A stretch of 63,324 nucleotides of DNA from Myxococcales bacterium (GTDB lineage: Bacteria > Myxococcota > Myxococcia > Myxococcales > Myxococcaceae). The position numbers and the translations under genes are program-made. The stretch covers positions 1-63,324 of the forward strand of contig JAUXRI010000025.1 in assembly GCA_030681895.1 (NCBI GenBank). Direction: 5' to 3'. Below are positions 44,313 to 53,190 of the stretch, piece after piece; the stretch's first letter is position 1, and each line of letters opens with the position of its first letter. The notes under the pieces are model-generated. The model worked only from the letters and a program-made list of their open reading frames with translations, was not told the origin of the DNA and searched no databases.

Positions 44313-45605
44313 GTGGCCTCCGAGTCGAAGTCCCTCGGGCACGCGGCGCTCGCCAGCTTGTCCGCGGCCGAGCAGAAGGCCCTGACGAAGGTCCGGTGGA
44401 TCGAGCGGCTCAAGTCGCTCTGGGCGCCCGTCACCGTGCTCGCGCTCGTCTTCCTCGTCTATCTCACCATCGTCGAGTTCAGCGTCTGCACCTACACGTG
44501 GCTGCAGCCCGTGATGAAGGTGTTCGGCCTGGCGTGCGTGCTCTGGTGGGCCGCGCTCGTCGGCCTGCGCTACCTCTGGCGCTCGTGGGAGGCCCGGCGC
44601 ATGGCCCGCCACGAGGCTGAGGAGCTGCTCTCGGAGGTCGAGGGCACCGCCAATAAGTTCCGCGCGGCGCTGAAAGAGAACGTGTGGACCGAGCTCGTCG
44701 AGCGCGCCACCACCGTGGCGAAGGACCTGCCGGCCGCGAGCACCGAGGCGCTCAAGGAGTCGACCCGCAAGCTCTCTGACTCGTACGACAAGCACCTCGC
44801 GAAGCTCAAGGCCTCGGGTTGGCTCGAGACAGGCTCCGGGCTCGTCAAGGCGCTGGCGATCGCACTGCTGGTGCGCACCGTCTTCCTCGAGCCCTTCAAG
44901 ATCCCCTCGGGCTCGATGCTGCCGACGCTCGAGATCGGCGATCAGGTCTTCGTGAACAAGTTCATCTACGGCGTGCGGCTGCCGTTCACGAACCTGGTGC
45001 CGTTCACGATCGTGCGCGCGCCGAAGCGCGGTGACGTGATCGTCTTCAACAACCCGGTCTCGCCCGACAAGGACTACATCAAGCGCATCGTCGCGATCGG
45101 TGGCGACACGATCGCCTTCAGCGGCCGCGAGGTCCGGGTCAACGGCGAGGTGCTCCCCACCACGCTCGAGCTACCGAAGCACACGTTCTGGGATCAGCGG
45201 TACCAGATGAGCTCGCCGCGCCTGTGGACCACCGACGACTGGTACCTGTCCGAGTCGACGCTCCTCAAGGAGAAGCTCGGCGGCGTGACGCACTGGATCT
45301 TGAACGACCCCAACCGCCCCCGCGATCGCGACGGAGAAGTGAAGGTGCCCGAGGGCTCCGTCTTCGTGATGGGCGACAACCGCGACAACTCTGAAGACAG
45401 CCGCTTCGGGCTGGGCGGCGGCTCAGGCAGCTGGGAGTTCGTTCCCCACGGGCACATCAAGGGAAAGGCCACGGTCATCTGGCTCGCGCTCGGCCGCGGA
45501 GGGGTGCTCAGCGGCATCTTTGGCGGCACCGGTTTCCGCACCGACCGCCTCTTTTTGCCGATGGAGTTGTGCGGCGCCGAAGCTGCTCCTCCCACGCCGA
45601 AGTGA
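44313..45605 (+). CDS. lepB: Signal peptidase I with long N-terminal extension
   Basis: The protein has 430 residues from GTG 44313. The enzyme removes signal peptides at the outer face of the inner membrane. The core (about 185-400) has the catalytic Ser201 in PSGSMLPT, the general-base Lys257 in YIKRIVAIGGD and the box GDNRDNSEDSR. About 180 residues precede the core: two membrane helices (about 35-55 and 68-85) and a charged coiled-coil-like region. E. coli LepB has two helices before the core but far less soluble sequence, so this is an elaborated form. It is coupled to lepA. Confidence 0.95.
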   Translation: MASESKSLGHAALASLSAAEQKALTKVRWIERLKSLWAPVTVLALVFLVYLTIVEFSVCTYTWLQPVMKVFGLACVLWWAALVGLRYLWRSWEARRMARHEAEELLSEVEGTANKFRAALKENVWTELVERATTVAKDLPAASTEALKESTRKLSDSYDKHLAKLKASGWLETGSGLVKALAIALLVRTVFLEPFKIPSGSMLPTLEIGDQVFVNKFIYGVRLPFTNLVPFTIVRAPKRGDVIVFNNPVSPDKDYIKRIVAIGGDTIAFSGREVRVNGEVLPTTLELPKHTFWDQRYQMSSPRLWTTDDWYLSESTLLKEKLGGVTHWILNDPNRPRDRDGEVKVPEGSVFVMGDNRDNSEDSRFGLGGGSGSWEFVPHGHIKGKATVIWLALGRGGVLSGIFGGTGFRTDRLFLPMELCGAEAAPPTPK

Positions 45606-45642
45606 GCTGTTGACGGGCCCGCGCGGCGCCCGCTACAGCTCA
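45603..45642 (+). promoter_or_regulatory. Inverted repeat with promoter-like elements before the 45647 gene
   Basis: TGAGCTGT (45603-45610) and ACAGCTCA (45635-45642) form a perfect 8-bp stem that starts at the lepB stop and ends against the Shine-Dalgarno CAGGAG of the next gene. Inside lies TTGACG (45610) and CTACAG (45633), 17 bases apart. The stem could hide the ribosome site or bind a regulator. Confidence 0.4.
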
Positions 45643-45646
45643 GGAG

Positions 45647-46057
45647 ATGCGGAAAGTCCTCGGCTACCTGGTCGCCCTCAGCGTGCTCGCCGCGCTCTAC
45701 GCGGCCGTCATGTTCGGCCCCCTGTGGCTCGATCACTTCGATGCCAAAGACCTGGTGAACAGCACGTTCAACCAGTTCCGCGAGCTGGGGCCTGAGCAGT
45801 TCAAGGCGGAGCTGCTGCGAAAGCTCAACCTCGTCGAGTGGGCGACCCACAAGGCGCCGGACGAAGATGGCGTGATGCAGGACGTCAAGGGGCTGGGGCT
45901 GACCGACGACGACATCTTCGTCGAGTTCGAGGAGCGCACGAAGATCCTCTGGGTGAAGGTCACCTACACGCGCCGCGTGGTGCTCAAGCCGACCGAGAAA
46001 GTCCGGGTCTTCAAGTTCACGATCGAGCGCAAAGAAAAGCCGCCCAACGTCTTCTGA
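45647..46057 (+). CDS. Small inner-membrane protein
   Basis: The protein has 136 residues with one N-terminal membrane helix (about 5-27, LGYLVALSVLAALYAAVMFG) and a soluble alpha/beta domain with charged strands (DDDIFVEFEERTKILWVKVT, KPTEKVRVFKFTIER). CAGGAG sits directly upstream of the ATG. It lies between lepB and carA with close spacing. No family is assigned; the single-span plus small beta domain pattern is shared with several short envelope proteins near lepB genes. Confidence 0.7.
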   Translation: MRKVLGYLVALSVLAALYAAVMFGPLWLDHFDAKDLVNSTFNQFRELGPEQFKAELLRKLNLVEWATHKAPDEDGVMQDVKGLGLTDDDIFVEFEERTKILWVKVTYTRRVVLKPTEKVRVFKFTIERKEKPPNVF

Positions 46058-46067
46058 GGTGACACAC

Positions 46068-47192
46068 GTGAAACGAGCGGTGCTGGCGCTGGCCGATGGA
46101 ACCACCTTCGAGGGGCGCGCGTTCGGCGCTGCCGAGCCGTCTCTGGGGGAGGTCGTCTTCAATACCTCGATGACGGGCTACCAGGAGATCCTCACCGACC
46201 CGTCGTACGTCGGGCAGATCGTCACCATGGCGGCCCCGCAGATCGGCAACGTGGGCACCAACGCCCTCGACGAGGAGTCGGCGCGCCCGCACGCGACCGG
46301 CCTCGTCATTCGCGAGCTGAGCGAGCCGTCGAACTACCGCTCGGAGCAGCCGCTCCCCACCTGGCTCTCGCGCTGGAAGGTCGGCGGCATCGAAGGCCTC
46401 GACACGCGCCGCCTCGTTCGCCACCTCCGCACGCAGGGCTCGCAGAACGGCATCATCAGCACCGAAGACGTCTCGATGAAGGCGCTCGTCGATCGCGCGC
46501 GGCAGATCCCCTCGATGGAGGGCCTCGATCTCGCGACCGGCGTGTCGACGCGCGAACCGTACCAGTGGACGAAGCCGACGCCCGCCGTGTTCGGGCCTCA
46601 GCCGACGACGCCGGCCGCGCGGTTTCACGTCGTGGCGATCGACTACGGCCTGAAGAAGGCGATGTTGCAGTTCCTCGTCGACGAAGGCTGCCGCGTCACG
46701 GTCATCCCCGCGGGCATGAGCGCCGACCAGGTGCTCGCGCTCTCGCCTGACGGCATTTTCCTCACCAACGGCCCGGGAGACCCTGCCGCGGTGCTCGGGG
46801 CCGATCGCACCGTCGCCGCGTTGATCGGCAAGAAGCCGCTGTTCGGCATCTGCCTCGGCCATCAGATCCTCGCGCGGGCGCTCGGCGCGAAGACGTACAA
46901 GATGAAGTTCGGTCACCGTGGCGCAAACCAGCCGGTGCACGATCTCGCCACCGGCCGCGTCGAGATCACCTCGCAGAACCACGGCTTCGCGGTCGACGCG
47001 AAGAGCCTGCCGGCGTCGGCGCGCGTCACCCACGTCAACTTGAACGATCAGACGGTCGAAGGGCTGGCGGTGCCAGAGGCCCGCTGCTTCAGCGTGCAGC
47101 ACCACCCCGAGGCCTCGCCTGGCCCACACGACGCGCGCCCGCTCTTCAGGCGGTTCGCCGAGTTGATGGCCGGCGCGCCGCTCCCGGCATGA
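46068..47192 (+). CDS. carA: Carbamoyl-phosphate synthase small chain
   Basis: This glutaminase subunit releases ammonia from glutamine for carbamoyl phosphate, used in pyrimidine and arginine synthesis. The protein has 374 residues from GTG 46068, which has GAGG 8 bases upstream; GTG 46059 adds three residues. Motifs are MTGYQEILTDPSY, the class I amidotransferase nucleophile elbow GICLGHQI (Cys) and the His/Glu pair in FSVQHHPEASPGPHD. The large subunit gene carB is not in the window. The next gene overlaps the stop (ATGA). Confidence 0.95.
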   Translation: MKRAVLALADGTTFEGRAFGAAEPSLGEVVFNTSMTGYQEILTDPSYVGQIVTMAAPQIGNVGTNALDEESARPHATGLVIRELSEPSNYRSEQPLPTWLSRWKVGGIEGLDTRRLVRHLRTQGSQNGIISTEDVSMKALVDRARQIPSMEGLDLATGVSTREPYQWTKPTPAVFGPQPTTPAARFHVVAIDYGLKKAMLQFLVDEGCRVTVIPAGMSADQVLALSPDGIFLTNGPGDPAAVLGADRTVAALIGKKPLFGICLGHQILARALGAKTYKMKFGHRGANQPVHDLATGRVEITSQNHGFAVDAKSLPASARVTHVNLNDQTVEGLAVPEARCFSVQHHPEASPGPHDARPLFRRFAELMAGAPLPA

Positions 47193-47833
47193 GCGCGCCG
47201 CCGACGCTCAACACCACCTTCGACGCCCTCGTGCAGTGGGCGATGACGCCCGAGCACCAGGACGACGTGGTCGCTGCCCGGGCCGAGTACTCCCAGCTCG
47301 CCGGCGACGTCTTCGACGAGGACCGCCAGCTCGAGCTCAGGCTCGCCGGGTTCCTCGAGTTCTACCTGTGCGATCGACCGGCGCCCTGGGCTGACGGCAC
47401 GCCGGCGAGGACTCGCTACCTCGAGGCGCTCCAGCGCGAGTCACCAGCGCAGGCCGCCGCGTGGCGGGCCTTCACCGAGACGTGGCACGGCCTCTTTCAG
47501 GTCAAAGGCCTGTCACCGGGCGTGGTGCGGGTGGTGGCGTTGAGCGCGCGCAGCGAAGTCGTCGTGTCCGAGCGTCGTGCGATGCACGGGCTGTCGGTCG
47601 GAGACGTGCTCGAAGCGCGGCTGGTGCCGTTCGCAGGCGCGCTGGCGTTCTCGAGCGCGTGGGTCTGGCACCCGCACGAGGCCGCGTCGTTGATCGTCGC
47701 CGAGGCCGAGCGCCGGCGAACCAGCGGGCTCCCCGAGCGTGAGCTGATCTACGACTGCGCCCGCCGCTCGCTGAAGGCCGACCGGTACCGGCAGATCGCG
47801 ATCGAGCGCATCTACGACTTCTCGGCGAAGTGA
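47189..47833 (+). CDS. Hypothetical protein coupled to carA
   Basis: The protein has 214 residues from ATG 47189, overlapping the carA stop as ATGA. It is soluble and mixed alpha/beta, with Trp/Phe-rich blocks (LAGFLEFYLCDRPAPWADGT, ALAFSSAWVWHPHEA) and a basic helical end (SLKADRYRQIAIERIYDF). There is no catalytic motif that I recognise. Coupling suggests cotranscription rather than a shared pathway. It ends one base before the convergent PilZ gene. Confidence 0.7.
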   Translation: MSAPPTLNTTFDALVQWAMTPEHQDDVVAARAEYSQLAGDVFDEDRQLELRLAGFLEFYLCDRPAPWADGTPARTRYLEALQRESPAQAAAWRAFTETWHGLFQVKGLSPGVVRVVALSARSEVVVSERRAMHGLSVGDVLEARLVPFAGALAFSSAWVWHPHEAASLIVAEAERRRTSGLPERELIYDCARRSLKADRYRQIAIERIYDFSAK

Positions 47834-47834
47834 G

Positions 47835-48203
47835 TCACCGCAGCTCGAGCAGCTCGAGGAAGTCGCGCAGGCGCTCCAGCTCCTCGTCCTCCAGCGACAC
47901 GAACTCGACCCCGTAGCCCTGCGCAGCGATCGTGATGTGCTCGACGCGCGGGTTCCTCAGCTCGCGCCGGTTCGAGCCATGACGGGTGACTCGGAACTGC
48001 CCGGTCCACGGCTCACCACCCGGGAGCGCGAGCGTCATCGAGCCTTCGTCGCCGACCTGGTGATCCTCGAACCCGGCGGACTCTTCGAGGAAGGCCCCGG
48101 TCTCGGACATCTCGAGCACGCGGGCCTTCACCTGGCCGTTGGGGCCGTCGATGCGGGCGTACATCTCGCAGCGGTAGCGCACGTGTCGCGGCTGCGTCGG
48201 CAT
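47835..48203 (-). CDS. PilZ domain protein (variant motif)
   Basis: The protein has 122 residues from ATG 48203; in-frame ATGs at 48266 and 48299 would add 21 or 32 residues and remain possible. It is a single PilZ beta barrel. The first motif is RHVRYRC and the second is EMSETGAF, with Glu where D/N is usual in D/NxSxxG, so cyclic-di-GMP binding may be weak. It lies divergent from a second PilZ gene, with a common upstream region. Confidence 0.78.
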   Translation of the reverse strand: MPTQPRHVRYRCEMYARIDGPNGQVKARVLEMSETGAFLEESAGFEDHQVGDEGSMTLALPGGEPWTGQFRVTRHGSNRRELRNPRVEHITIAAQGYGVEFVSLEDEELERLRDFLELLELR

Positions 48204-48330
48204 CACCCAAGGCTGCACCGCGAGCGCATGAAAGCCAATGTGGGAAACCGGAGCCAACACCGGCATCCCTTGACGATCATCAGCATGCCTCCCTACCATC
48301 CGAGAGGGTTGGGCGTGTTGGGGGGAACGA

Positions 48331-48720
48331 TTGAGCCAGCTCGAGTCGTTCTTGGAGGCGTCTGCCGTGCTTGAGAATCGCAAGTTCCTGCGTGTGCCCT
48401 CTCGGCTTCGCTGTTGGTGCGAAGGCGAGAACATCACCGTCTATGCACGTATCGGGAACCTCTCAGAGGGCGGTCTCTTTCTGCGCACCAGCACGCCCCT
48501 CATCGAAGGCAGCCGCGCGCTGCTGCGCTTTGGCAGTGAGAGCCCCGTCGAAGCCCAGGCGCGGGTGGTGTGGGCGCGCCTCGAAGGGCAGGGCGGGCCT
48601 CCGGGCATGGGGCTCGTCTTCGAAGGCGTCGACGCCGATCGGCTCGAGACCATTCGCCGGTTGATTCAGGCTGAAGGCGTTCACCCGGGCCGTCCGCCGG
48701 CCACGCCGTCGTCGATGTGA
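48331..48720 (+). CDS. PilZ domain protein (cyclic-di-GMP effector)
   Basis: The protein has 129 residues from TTG 48331, chosen because GGGGGA lies just upstream; GTG 48370 is an alternative. The PilZ motifs are both present: RVPSR (RxxxR) and NLSEGG (D/NxSxxG). The rest of the barrel follows (ALLRFGSESPVEAQARVVWA, PGMGLVFEGVD). Binding of cyclic di-GMP is expected. It heads a run of seven genes on this strand, starting with the phosphoesterase 45 bases on. Confidence 0.85.
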   Translation: MSQLESFLEASAVLENRKFLRVPSRLRCWCEGENITVYARIGNLSEGGLFLRTSTPLIEGSRALLRFGSESPVEAQARVVWARLEGQGGPPGMGLVFEGVDADRLETIRRLIQAEGVHPGRPPATPSSM

Positions 48721-48765
48721 CCTCGGACGTGACGTTTCCTGTCCTTCTGTGACAAAGGGCCCCTC

Positions 48766-49497
48766 GTGCGCATCGCGATCATCTCTGACATTCACAGCAA
48801 CATCGAAGCGTTGACCGAGGTCTTTCGCGTCATCGACGCCAGCCGCGTCGATCGCATCGTCTCGTTGGGCGACATCGTCGGCTACGGCGCCTCGCCAAAC
48901 CCGTGCTGCGAGCTGGTGCGGAAGAACGCCGAGGTGACGCTGCTGGGCAACCACGACGCCGCCGTCGCCGGCCGCATGGACTACTCGTTCTACTACGACG
49001 CCGCCCGACACGCGCTCGACTGGTCTGCGAACGTGATCAGCGAAGAGAACCTGGCGTGGTTGCGCAGCCTGCCGTTCACGTACCGCATCGGAGAGGTGGG
49101 GTTCTGTCACGGCTCCCCGATCGAGCCTCGGGCCTACGAGTACATCTTCGCCCTCGAGCAGGCTCGCGAGCTCACTCCCTTCACCACCGATCTGCCCGAG
49201 GTGACGTTCATCGGGCACAGCCACCTCTGCAAGGCGTTCGCGCTCGGCTCTGGCGAGGTGAATGACGTCGTCGCCCAGAAGTTCGGCATTCGAAAAGGCT
49301 ACAAGTACATCATCTCGGTCGGCAGCGTCGGTCAGCCCCGCGACTACGACAACCGCGCGTGCTTCGTGATCTACGACACCGAGGCCCGCACGGTGGAATA
49401 CATGCGCGTCGAGTACGACATCGATGGTTCGGCCCAGAAGATCTTCGACGCCGACCTCGCGTTGAACTTCGGGAAGCGGCTCTTCCTCGGCGTCTGA
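48766..49497 (+). CDS. Calcineurin-like metallophosphoesterase
   Basis: The protein has 243 residues from GTG 48766. Metal-site motifs are complete: SDIHSN, LGDIVGYG, LGNHDAA and FIGHSHLCK. This is the YfcE/diadenosine tetraphosphatase-like class of the superfamily; the substrate may be a phosphodiester or a phosphoprotein and cannot be read from sequence. It follows the PilZ gene and precedes a lipoprotein gene. There is no signal peptide, so it is cytoplasmic. Confidence 0.88.
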   Translation: MRIAIISDIHSNIEALTEVFRVIDASRVDRIVSLGDIVGYGASPNPCCELVRKNAEVTLLGNHDAAVAGRMDYSFYYDAARHALDWSANVISEENLAWLRSLPFTYRIGEVGFCHGSPIEPRAYEYIFALEQARELTPFTTDLPEVTFIGHSHLCKAFALGSGEVNDVVAQKFGIRKGYKYIISVGSVGQPRDYDNRACFVIYDTEARTVEYMRVEYDIDGSAQKIFDADLALNFGKRLFLGV

Positions 49498-49554
49498 CGG
49501 CTGCGCCAGGCGAGAAAACTTGCAGCGAGCCGCGAAAGGACGCGAAGTCCCCCC

Positions 49555-50364
49555 ATGCGAACCCTCCTCGCGGTGCTGATCGTCGGTCTTGCGCTGCTCG
49601 TCAGTGGCTGCGGGAAGAAGAGCTCGAAGGAGTACTTCGAGGCGCAGCGCCGCTACGAGTCCCTGGTCACGCAGGAAGGCGAAGACGCGTACCTCACCGT
49701 CGAGATGAAGCAGATCTCCGACGCGCTCGCGGCGGTGCCGACGCGGGCGCTCGAGTATGAGCGCGCGCAGGCGCTCGTCGCGAAGATCACCACCGAGCGG
49801 GCGCGCCTCGAGCTGGAGCGCGCTGCGGCGGCGCGGGTTCCGACGAACGACGACCCGCCGACGATGCCAACCATGCCGCCATCGCTCCTCACCAAGCAGG
49901 AGGTCCAGGGGGCTGTGCTCGACGACGTCGATGCGGGCGTGGTCGAGGAATTCCCGACCGCCGGCATGCTCGAGGCCCTCTTCAAAGAGAAGTACCGGTC
50001 GTGCATCACTGGCCCGGAGCAGCTCCCACTCGAGGGGCAGGGGCTCGTGCCGGCGTACAAGGTCGACGAGTCGTCGGCCTGCATGAAGAAGCTGGGCGTC
50101 ACGACGCCGAGCCGGTTCTTCTTCATCAAGGGTGGACTGGCAGGGCGGGTGAGCAGCACGGTCACGCGGACGACGACCATCCTCGATGGTGGCGGCCCGA
50201 CCATCATCCCCGGCGCTGGCCAGCAGTACCTCACGGTCCCGGGAGCGCCGGTGCCAGGCGCGGTGGCACCGCCGCAGCCCCCGGGCGCGTTGGCACCGAC
50301 CGGAACGGGCACCGGCCTCGCGCCGACGACCGAGTCCGGTGGCCTGACGCCGCGGACGCCGTAA
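49555..50364 (+). CDS. Lipoprotein with Pro/Gly/Thr-rich tail
   Basis: The protein has 269 residues. The lipobox is LLVSGC, then GKKSSKEYFE. A helical part (25-95) precedes a region with CITGPEQLPLEGQG and CMKKLGV (two Cys). The last 60 residues are Pro/Gly/Thr/Ala-rich. It is exported and lipid-anchored, in the outer membrane unless a retention signal applies (the residues after the Cys are GK). No family is recognised. The ribosome site is weak. Confidence 0.75.
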   Translation: MRTLLAVLIVGLALLVSGCGKKSSKEYFEAQRRYESLVTQEGEDAYLTVEMKQISDALAAVPTRALEYERAQALVAKITTERARLELERAAAARVPTNDDPPTMPTMPPSLLTKQEVQGAVLDDVDAGVVEEFPTAGMLEALFKEKYRSCITGPEQLPLEGQGLVPAYKVDESSACMKKLGVTTPSRFFFIKGGLAGRVSSTVTRTTTILDGGGPTIIPGAGQQYLTVPGAPVPGAVAPPQPPGALAPTGTGTGLAPTTESGGLTPRTP

Positions 50365-50418
50365 CCGTCGCCGAGCTTGATTGAGCAGATCGCTGCGAGG
50401 CGCTACACGGCCGCGGCG

Positions 50419-51261
50419 ATGAATGACTCGACGTTCATGACCATGATGCGCCTCTTGCCCAAGTCGGCGCTCTCGACAGCCGTCGGCCTGGCCACGCGCG
50501 CCCCCGTGCCTGCGGCCCTGCATCAGGCGGCCGTGCGCTGGTTCGCGAAGCAGTACCGCGTGAACCTCGACGAGGCCGAAGGCCCCATCGAGCAGTACCC
50601 GACCTTCGGGCAGTTCTTCACGCGGCGCCTCAAGCCGGGTCTGCGCCCGATGGATGAGGCGGCCGAGGCGATCGTGAGCCCGTGTGACGGTGCCATCTCG
50701 CAGCTCGGCACCATCGACGCGGGGCGGTGCCTGCAGGCCAAGGGCATCTCGTTTCCCGTCGACAAGCTGCTCGGCGACGCGCGTCGTGCGCTCGAGTTCG
50801 AGGGCGGCAGCTTCGCGACGATCTACCTGTCGCCTCGCGACTACCACCGCTTCCACTCGCCGGTAGAGGGCCGCGTGACGGGCTACTCGTATCTGCCCGG
50901 CGCGTTCTGGCCGGTGAACCAGGCGTCGGTCCGCTCCGTCGACGCGCTCTTCGCCATCAACGAGCGGCTGGTGACCTGGCTCGACACGCCGATGGGCACT
51001 GTCGCGTACATCGCGGTCGGGGCTACCTGCGTCTCGCGCATTCACGCCGCCTACGACGCGGTCGTCACCCACACCGGCCAGGGCCAGAAGGTGCAGACCT
51101 ACGAGCGCGCGATCCCCATGCCCAAGGGCGGAGAGATCGGCATGTTCGAGATGGGGTCCACCGTGATCCTCCTGTTCCAGAAGGGGAAGCTGACGTGGGA
51201 CGCGTCGCTGTCACCCGACGTGCCCGTTCGTCTCGGTCAGCGCATCGCCACTCGCACGTGA
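50419..51261 (+). CDS. psd: Phosphatidylserine decarboxylase proenzyme
   Basis: The enzyme makes phosphatidylethanolamine from phosphatidylserine. The protein has 280 residues from ATG 50419; TTG 50377 would add 14. Family blocks are YPTFGQFFTRRLKPGLRPMD, PCDGAISQLG, LQAKGISF, TIYLSPRDYHRFHSPVEG and VGATCVSRI. The self-cleavage site is MGST (usually LGST), with Ser247 as the precursor of the pyruvoyl group. The length and blocks match the E. coli type enzyme. It is followed by hisS with 24 bases between. Confidence 0.95.
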   Translation: MNDSTFMTMMRLLPKSALSTAVGLATRAPVPAALHQAAVRWFAKQYRVNLDEAEGPIEQYPTFGQFFTRRLKPGLRPMDEAAEAIVSPCDGAISQLGTIDAGRCLQAKGISFPVDKLLGDARRALEFEGGSFATIYLSPRDYHRFHSPVEGRVTGYSYLPGAFWPVNQASVRSVDALFAINERLVTWLDTPMGTVAYIAVGATCVSRIHAAYDAVVTHTGQGQKVQTYERAIPMPKGGEIGMFEMGSTVILLFQKGKLTWDASLSPDVPVRLGQRIATRT

Positions 51262-51285
51262 GTGCACCATGAGGAGCTTTCGTTC

Positions 51286-52608
51286 ATGAGTCAGAAGCTG
51301 GTCGCCGTGAAGGGCATGAACGATCTGATGTCGCCTCAGATCGAGACCTGGCAGTTCGTCGAGCGCACCGCGCGCGAGATGTTCGGCACGTGGGGGTACT
51401 CAGAGATCCGCACGCCGATCGTCGAAGACACGGCGCTCTTCGTGCGCAGCGTCGGTGAGGTGACCGACATCGTCTCGAAGGAGATGTACACCTTCGAGGA
51501 CAAGGGCGGCCGGAGCATCACGATGCGGCCCGAGAACACGGCGCCGGCGGTGCGCGCGTACATCGAGCACGGCCTTGGGCAGCAGCCGGTGACGCGTTGG
51601 TACTACCTGGGGCCGATGTTCCGGTACGAGCGCATGAAGACGGGGCGCTACCGTCAGTTCTATCAAATCGGCGCCGAGGCCTACGGGCCGGCCGATGCCT
51701 CGCAGGACGTCGAGAACATCGCGCTGGCCTGGCACTTCCTCAAAGCGATCGGCATTCAGCACGTCACGCTGCACCTCAACTCGTTGGGAGACGCGCCTGA
51801 TCGCCCGAAGTACCTCGAGGCGCTCAAGGCGTACTTCGCGCCCCACGTGGCGACGTTCAGCGACGCCGCGAAAGAGACCTTCGAGCGCAACACCATGCGG
51901 CTGCTCGACACCAAAGAAGAGGCCCTGCGGCCGCTCGTCGCTGGAGCGCCCGTCATCGGCGACTTCCTCGGCGAGGCAGCGAAGGCGCACTTCGACGAGG
52001 TGAAGGCGCTGCTCACGACCCTCGAAATTCCGTTCGTGATCGATCGAACGCTGGTGCGCGGCCTCGACTACTACACGCGCACGACCTTCGAGTTCATCTA
52101 CGAGCCTCCCGCTGGCGACAACGCGCTCGGCACGGCGGGCACGGTCTGCGGTGGCGGGCGCTACGACAACCTGGTGCACGAGCTGGGCGGTCCCGAGAAG
52201 CCTGCCGTTGGCTTCGCCATGGGGCTCGATCGGCTCGTTCTGCTGCTCGAGAGCCTCGGCAAACAACCCGAGCGTCGGCCGCTCCTCTTCATCGCCACGA
52301 TGGAGGGAGAGCTCAAGGCGCACGCGGTGAAGCTGGTCACCGAGCTGCGCATGAAGGGGCTCGCGGTCGACTTCGACCCTCGCGGCGGGAAGATCAAACG
52401 CCAGGTCGAGCGCGCGTCGTCGGTCAAGGCGCGGCACTTCGTCGTCTACGGCCAGTCGGAGCACGAGGCCCGGGCGTTCAAGATCAAGAACATGGACCTG
52501 CCCGACGGTGACCCGAACAAAGAGGCGACGGTTCCCCTCGACGGGCTGGCCGAGTGGCTCTTGAATGCGGCCCGAGTCGCTCCCGTCACGACCCCGCCCG
52601 GACGCTGA
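51286..52608 (+). CDS. hisS: Histidyl-tRNA synthetase
   Basis: The protein has 440 residues from ATG 51286 with AGGAG upstream; an in-frame start at 51262 is less likely. This class II synthetase has motif 1 near RTPIVEDTALF, motif 2 FRYERMKTGRYRQFYQIG, the HisA motif LVRGLDYYTRTTFEF and motif 3 AVGFAMGLDRL. A C-terminal anticodon-binding domain follows (about 335-430, FIATMEGELKAHAVKLVTEL). Residues 220-330 carry the family insert. It charges tRNA-His. Confidence 0.97.
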   Translation: MSQKLVAVKGMNDLMSPQIETWQFVERTAREMFGTWGYSEIRTPIVEDTALFVRSVGEVTDIVSKEMYTFEDKGGRSITMRPENTAPAVRAYIEHGLGQQPVTRWYYLGPMFRYERMKTGRYRQFYQIGAEAYGPADASQDVENIALAWHFLKAIGIQHVTLHLNSLGDAPDRPKYLEALKAYFAPHVATFSDAAKETFERNTMRLLDTKEEALRPLVAGAPVIGDFLGEAAKAHFDEVKALLTTLEIPFVIDRTLVRGLDYYTRTTFEFIYEPPAGDNALGTAGTVCGGGRYDNLVHELGGPEKPAVGFAMGLDRLVLLLESLGKQPERRPLLFIATMEGELKAHAVKLVTELRMKGLAVDFDPRGGKIKRQVERASSVKARHFVVYGQSEHEARAFKIKNMDLPDGDPNKEATVPLDGLAEWLLNAARVAPVTTPPGR

Positions 52609-52620
52609 TTCAAAGGACGC

Positions 52621-53190
52621 ATGCACTCACTCCGCTCCGCCGTCGTCGTTGCTGCCCTGAGCTTCGCCTCGACGTCCTTCGCGCAGGACGATCTCGCCAG
52701 CGTCGACAAGCCGGCGCCGACCTTCAGGTTGCCCGTCTACAACGCGGCCGCGATGGGCGAGCCGAACGCCGGAATGATCGGCATCGATCGCTACACGGGC
52801 CCGGACGCGCAGGACAAGAAGACGAAGCTGGTGGTGGTGTCCTTCATGGCCAGCTTCTGTGCGCCCTGTAAGAAAGAGATGCCGTACCTCCAGGCGCTCC
52901 ACGAGAAGTACAAGGAGCAGGGCCTGCGCGTGATGATGATCGCCATCGATCGCGAAGAAGACGGCCAGAAGAAGGTCGCCGAGCTGATCGCCACCAACAA
53001 GGTGACGTTCCCCGTGCTGAAGGACCGGTTCAACATCGTCGCGCGCCGCTGGCTGGGCAGTCAGAGCCCGCTGCCGTCGCTCTTCATGCTCCGCCCGGAC
53101 GGCACGGTGAAGACGGTGCACCGCGGGTACAGCGACGACGCCAGCGCGCTCCTCGAGAAGGAAGTCACGGCCGCGCTGACGGGCAAGTGA
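52621..53190 (+). CDS. Exported thioredoxin-like protein (TlpA/ResA type)
   Basis: The protein has 189 residues. A signal peptide ends at TSFA-Q. The thioredoxin fold (45-185) has the active site SFCAPCKKEM (CxxC) and the cis-Pro segment SPLPSLFMLRPDG. TlpA/ResA proteins reduce disulfides in the periplasm, for example in cytochrome c maturation. It has a spacing of 12 bases from hisS and overlaps the miaA start (GTGA). The physiological partner is unknown. Confidence 0.88.
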   Translation: MHSLRSAVVVAALSFASTSFAQDDLASVDKPAPTFRLPVYNAAAMGEPNAGMIGIDRYTGPDAQDKKTKLVVVSFMASFCAPCKKEMPYLQALHEKYKEQGLRVMMIAIDREEDGQKKVAELIATNKVTFPVLKDRFNIVARRWLGSQSPLPSLFMLRPDGTVKTVHRGYSDDASALLEKEVTAALTGK

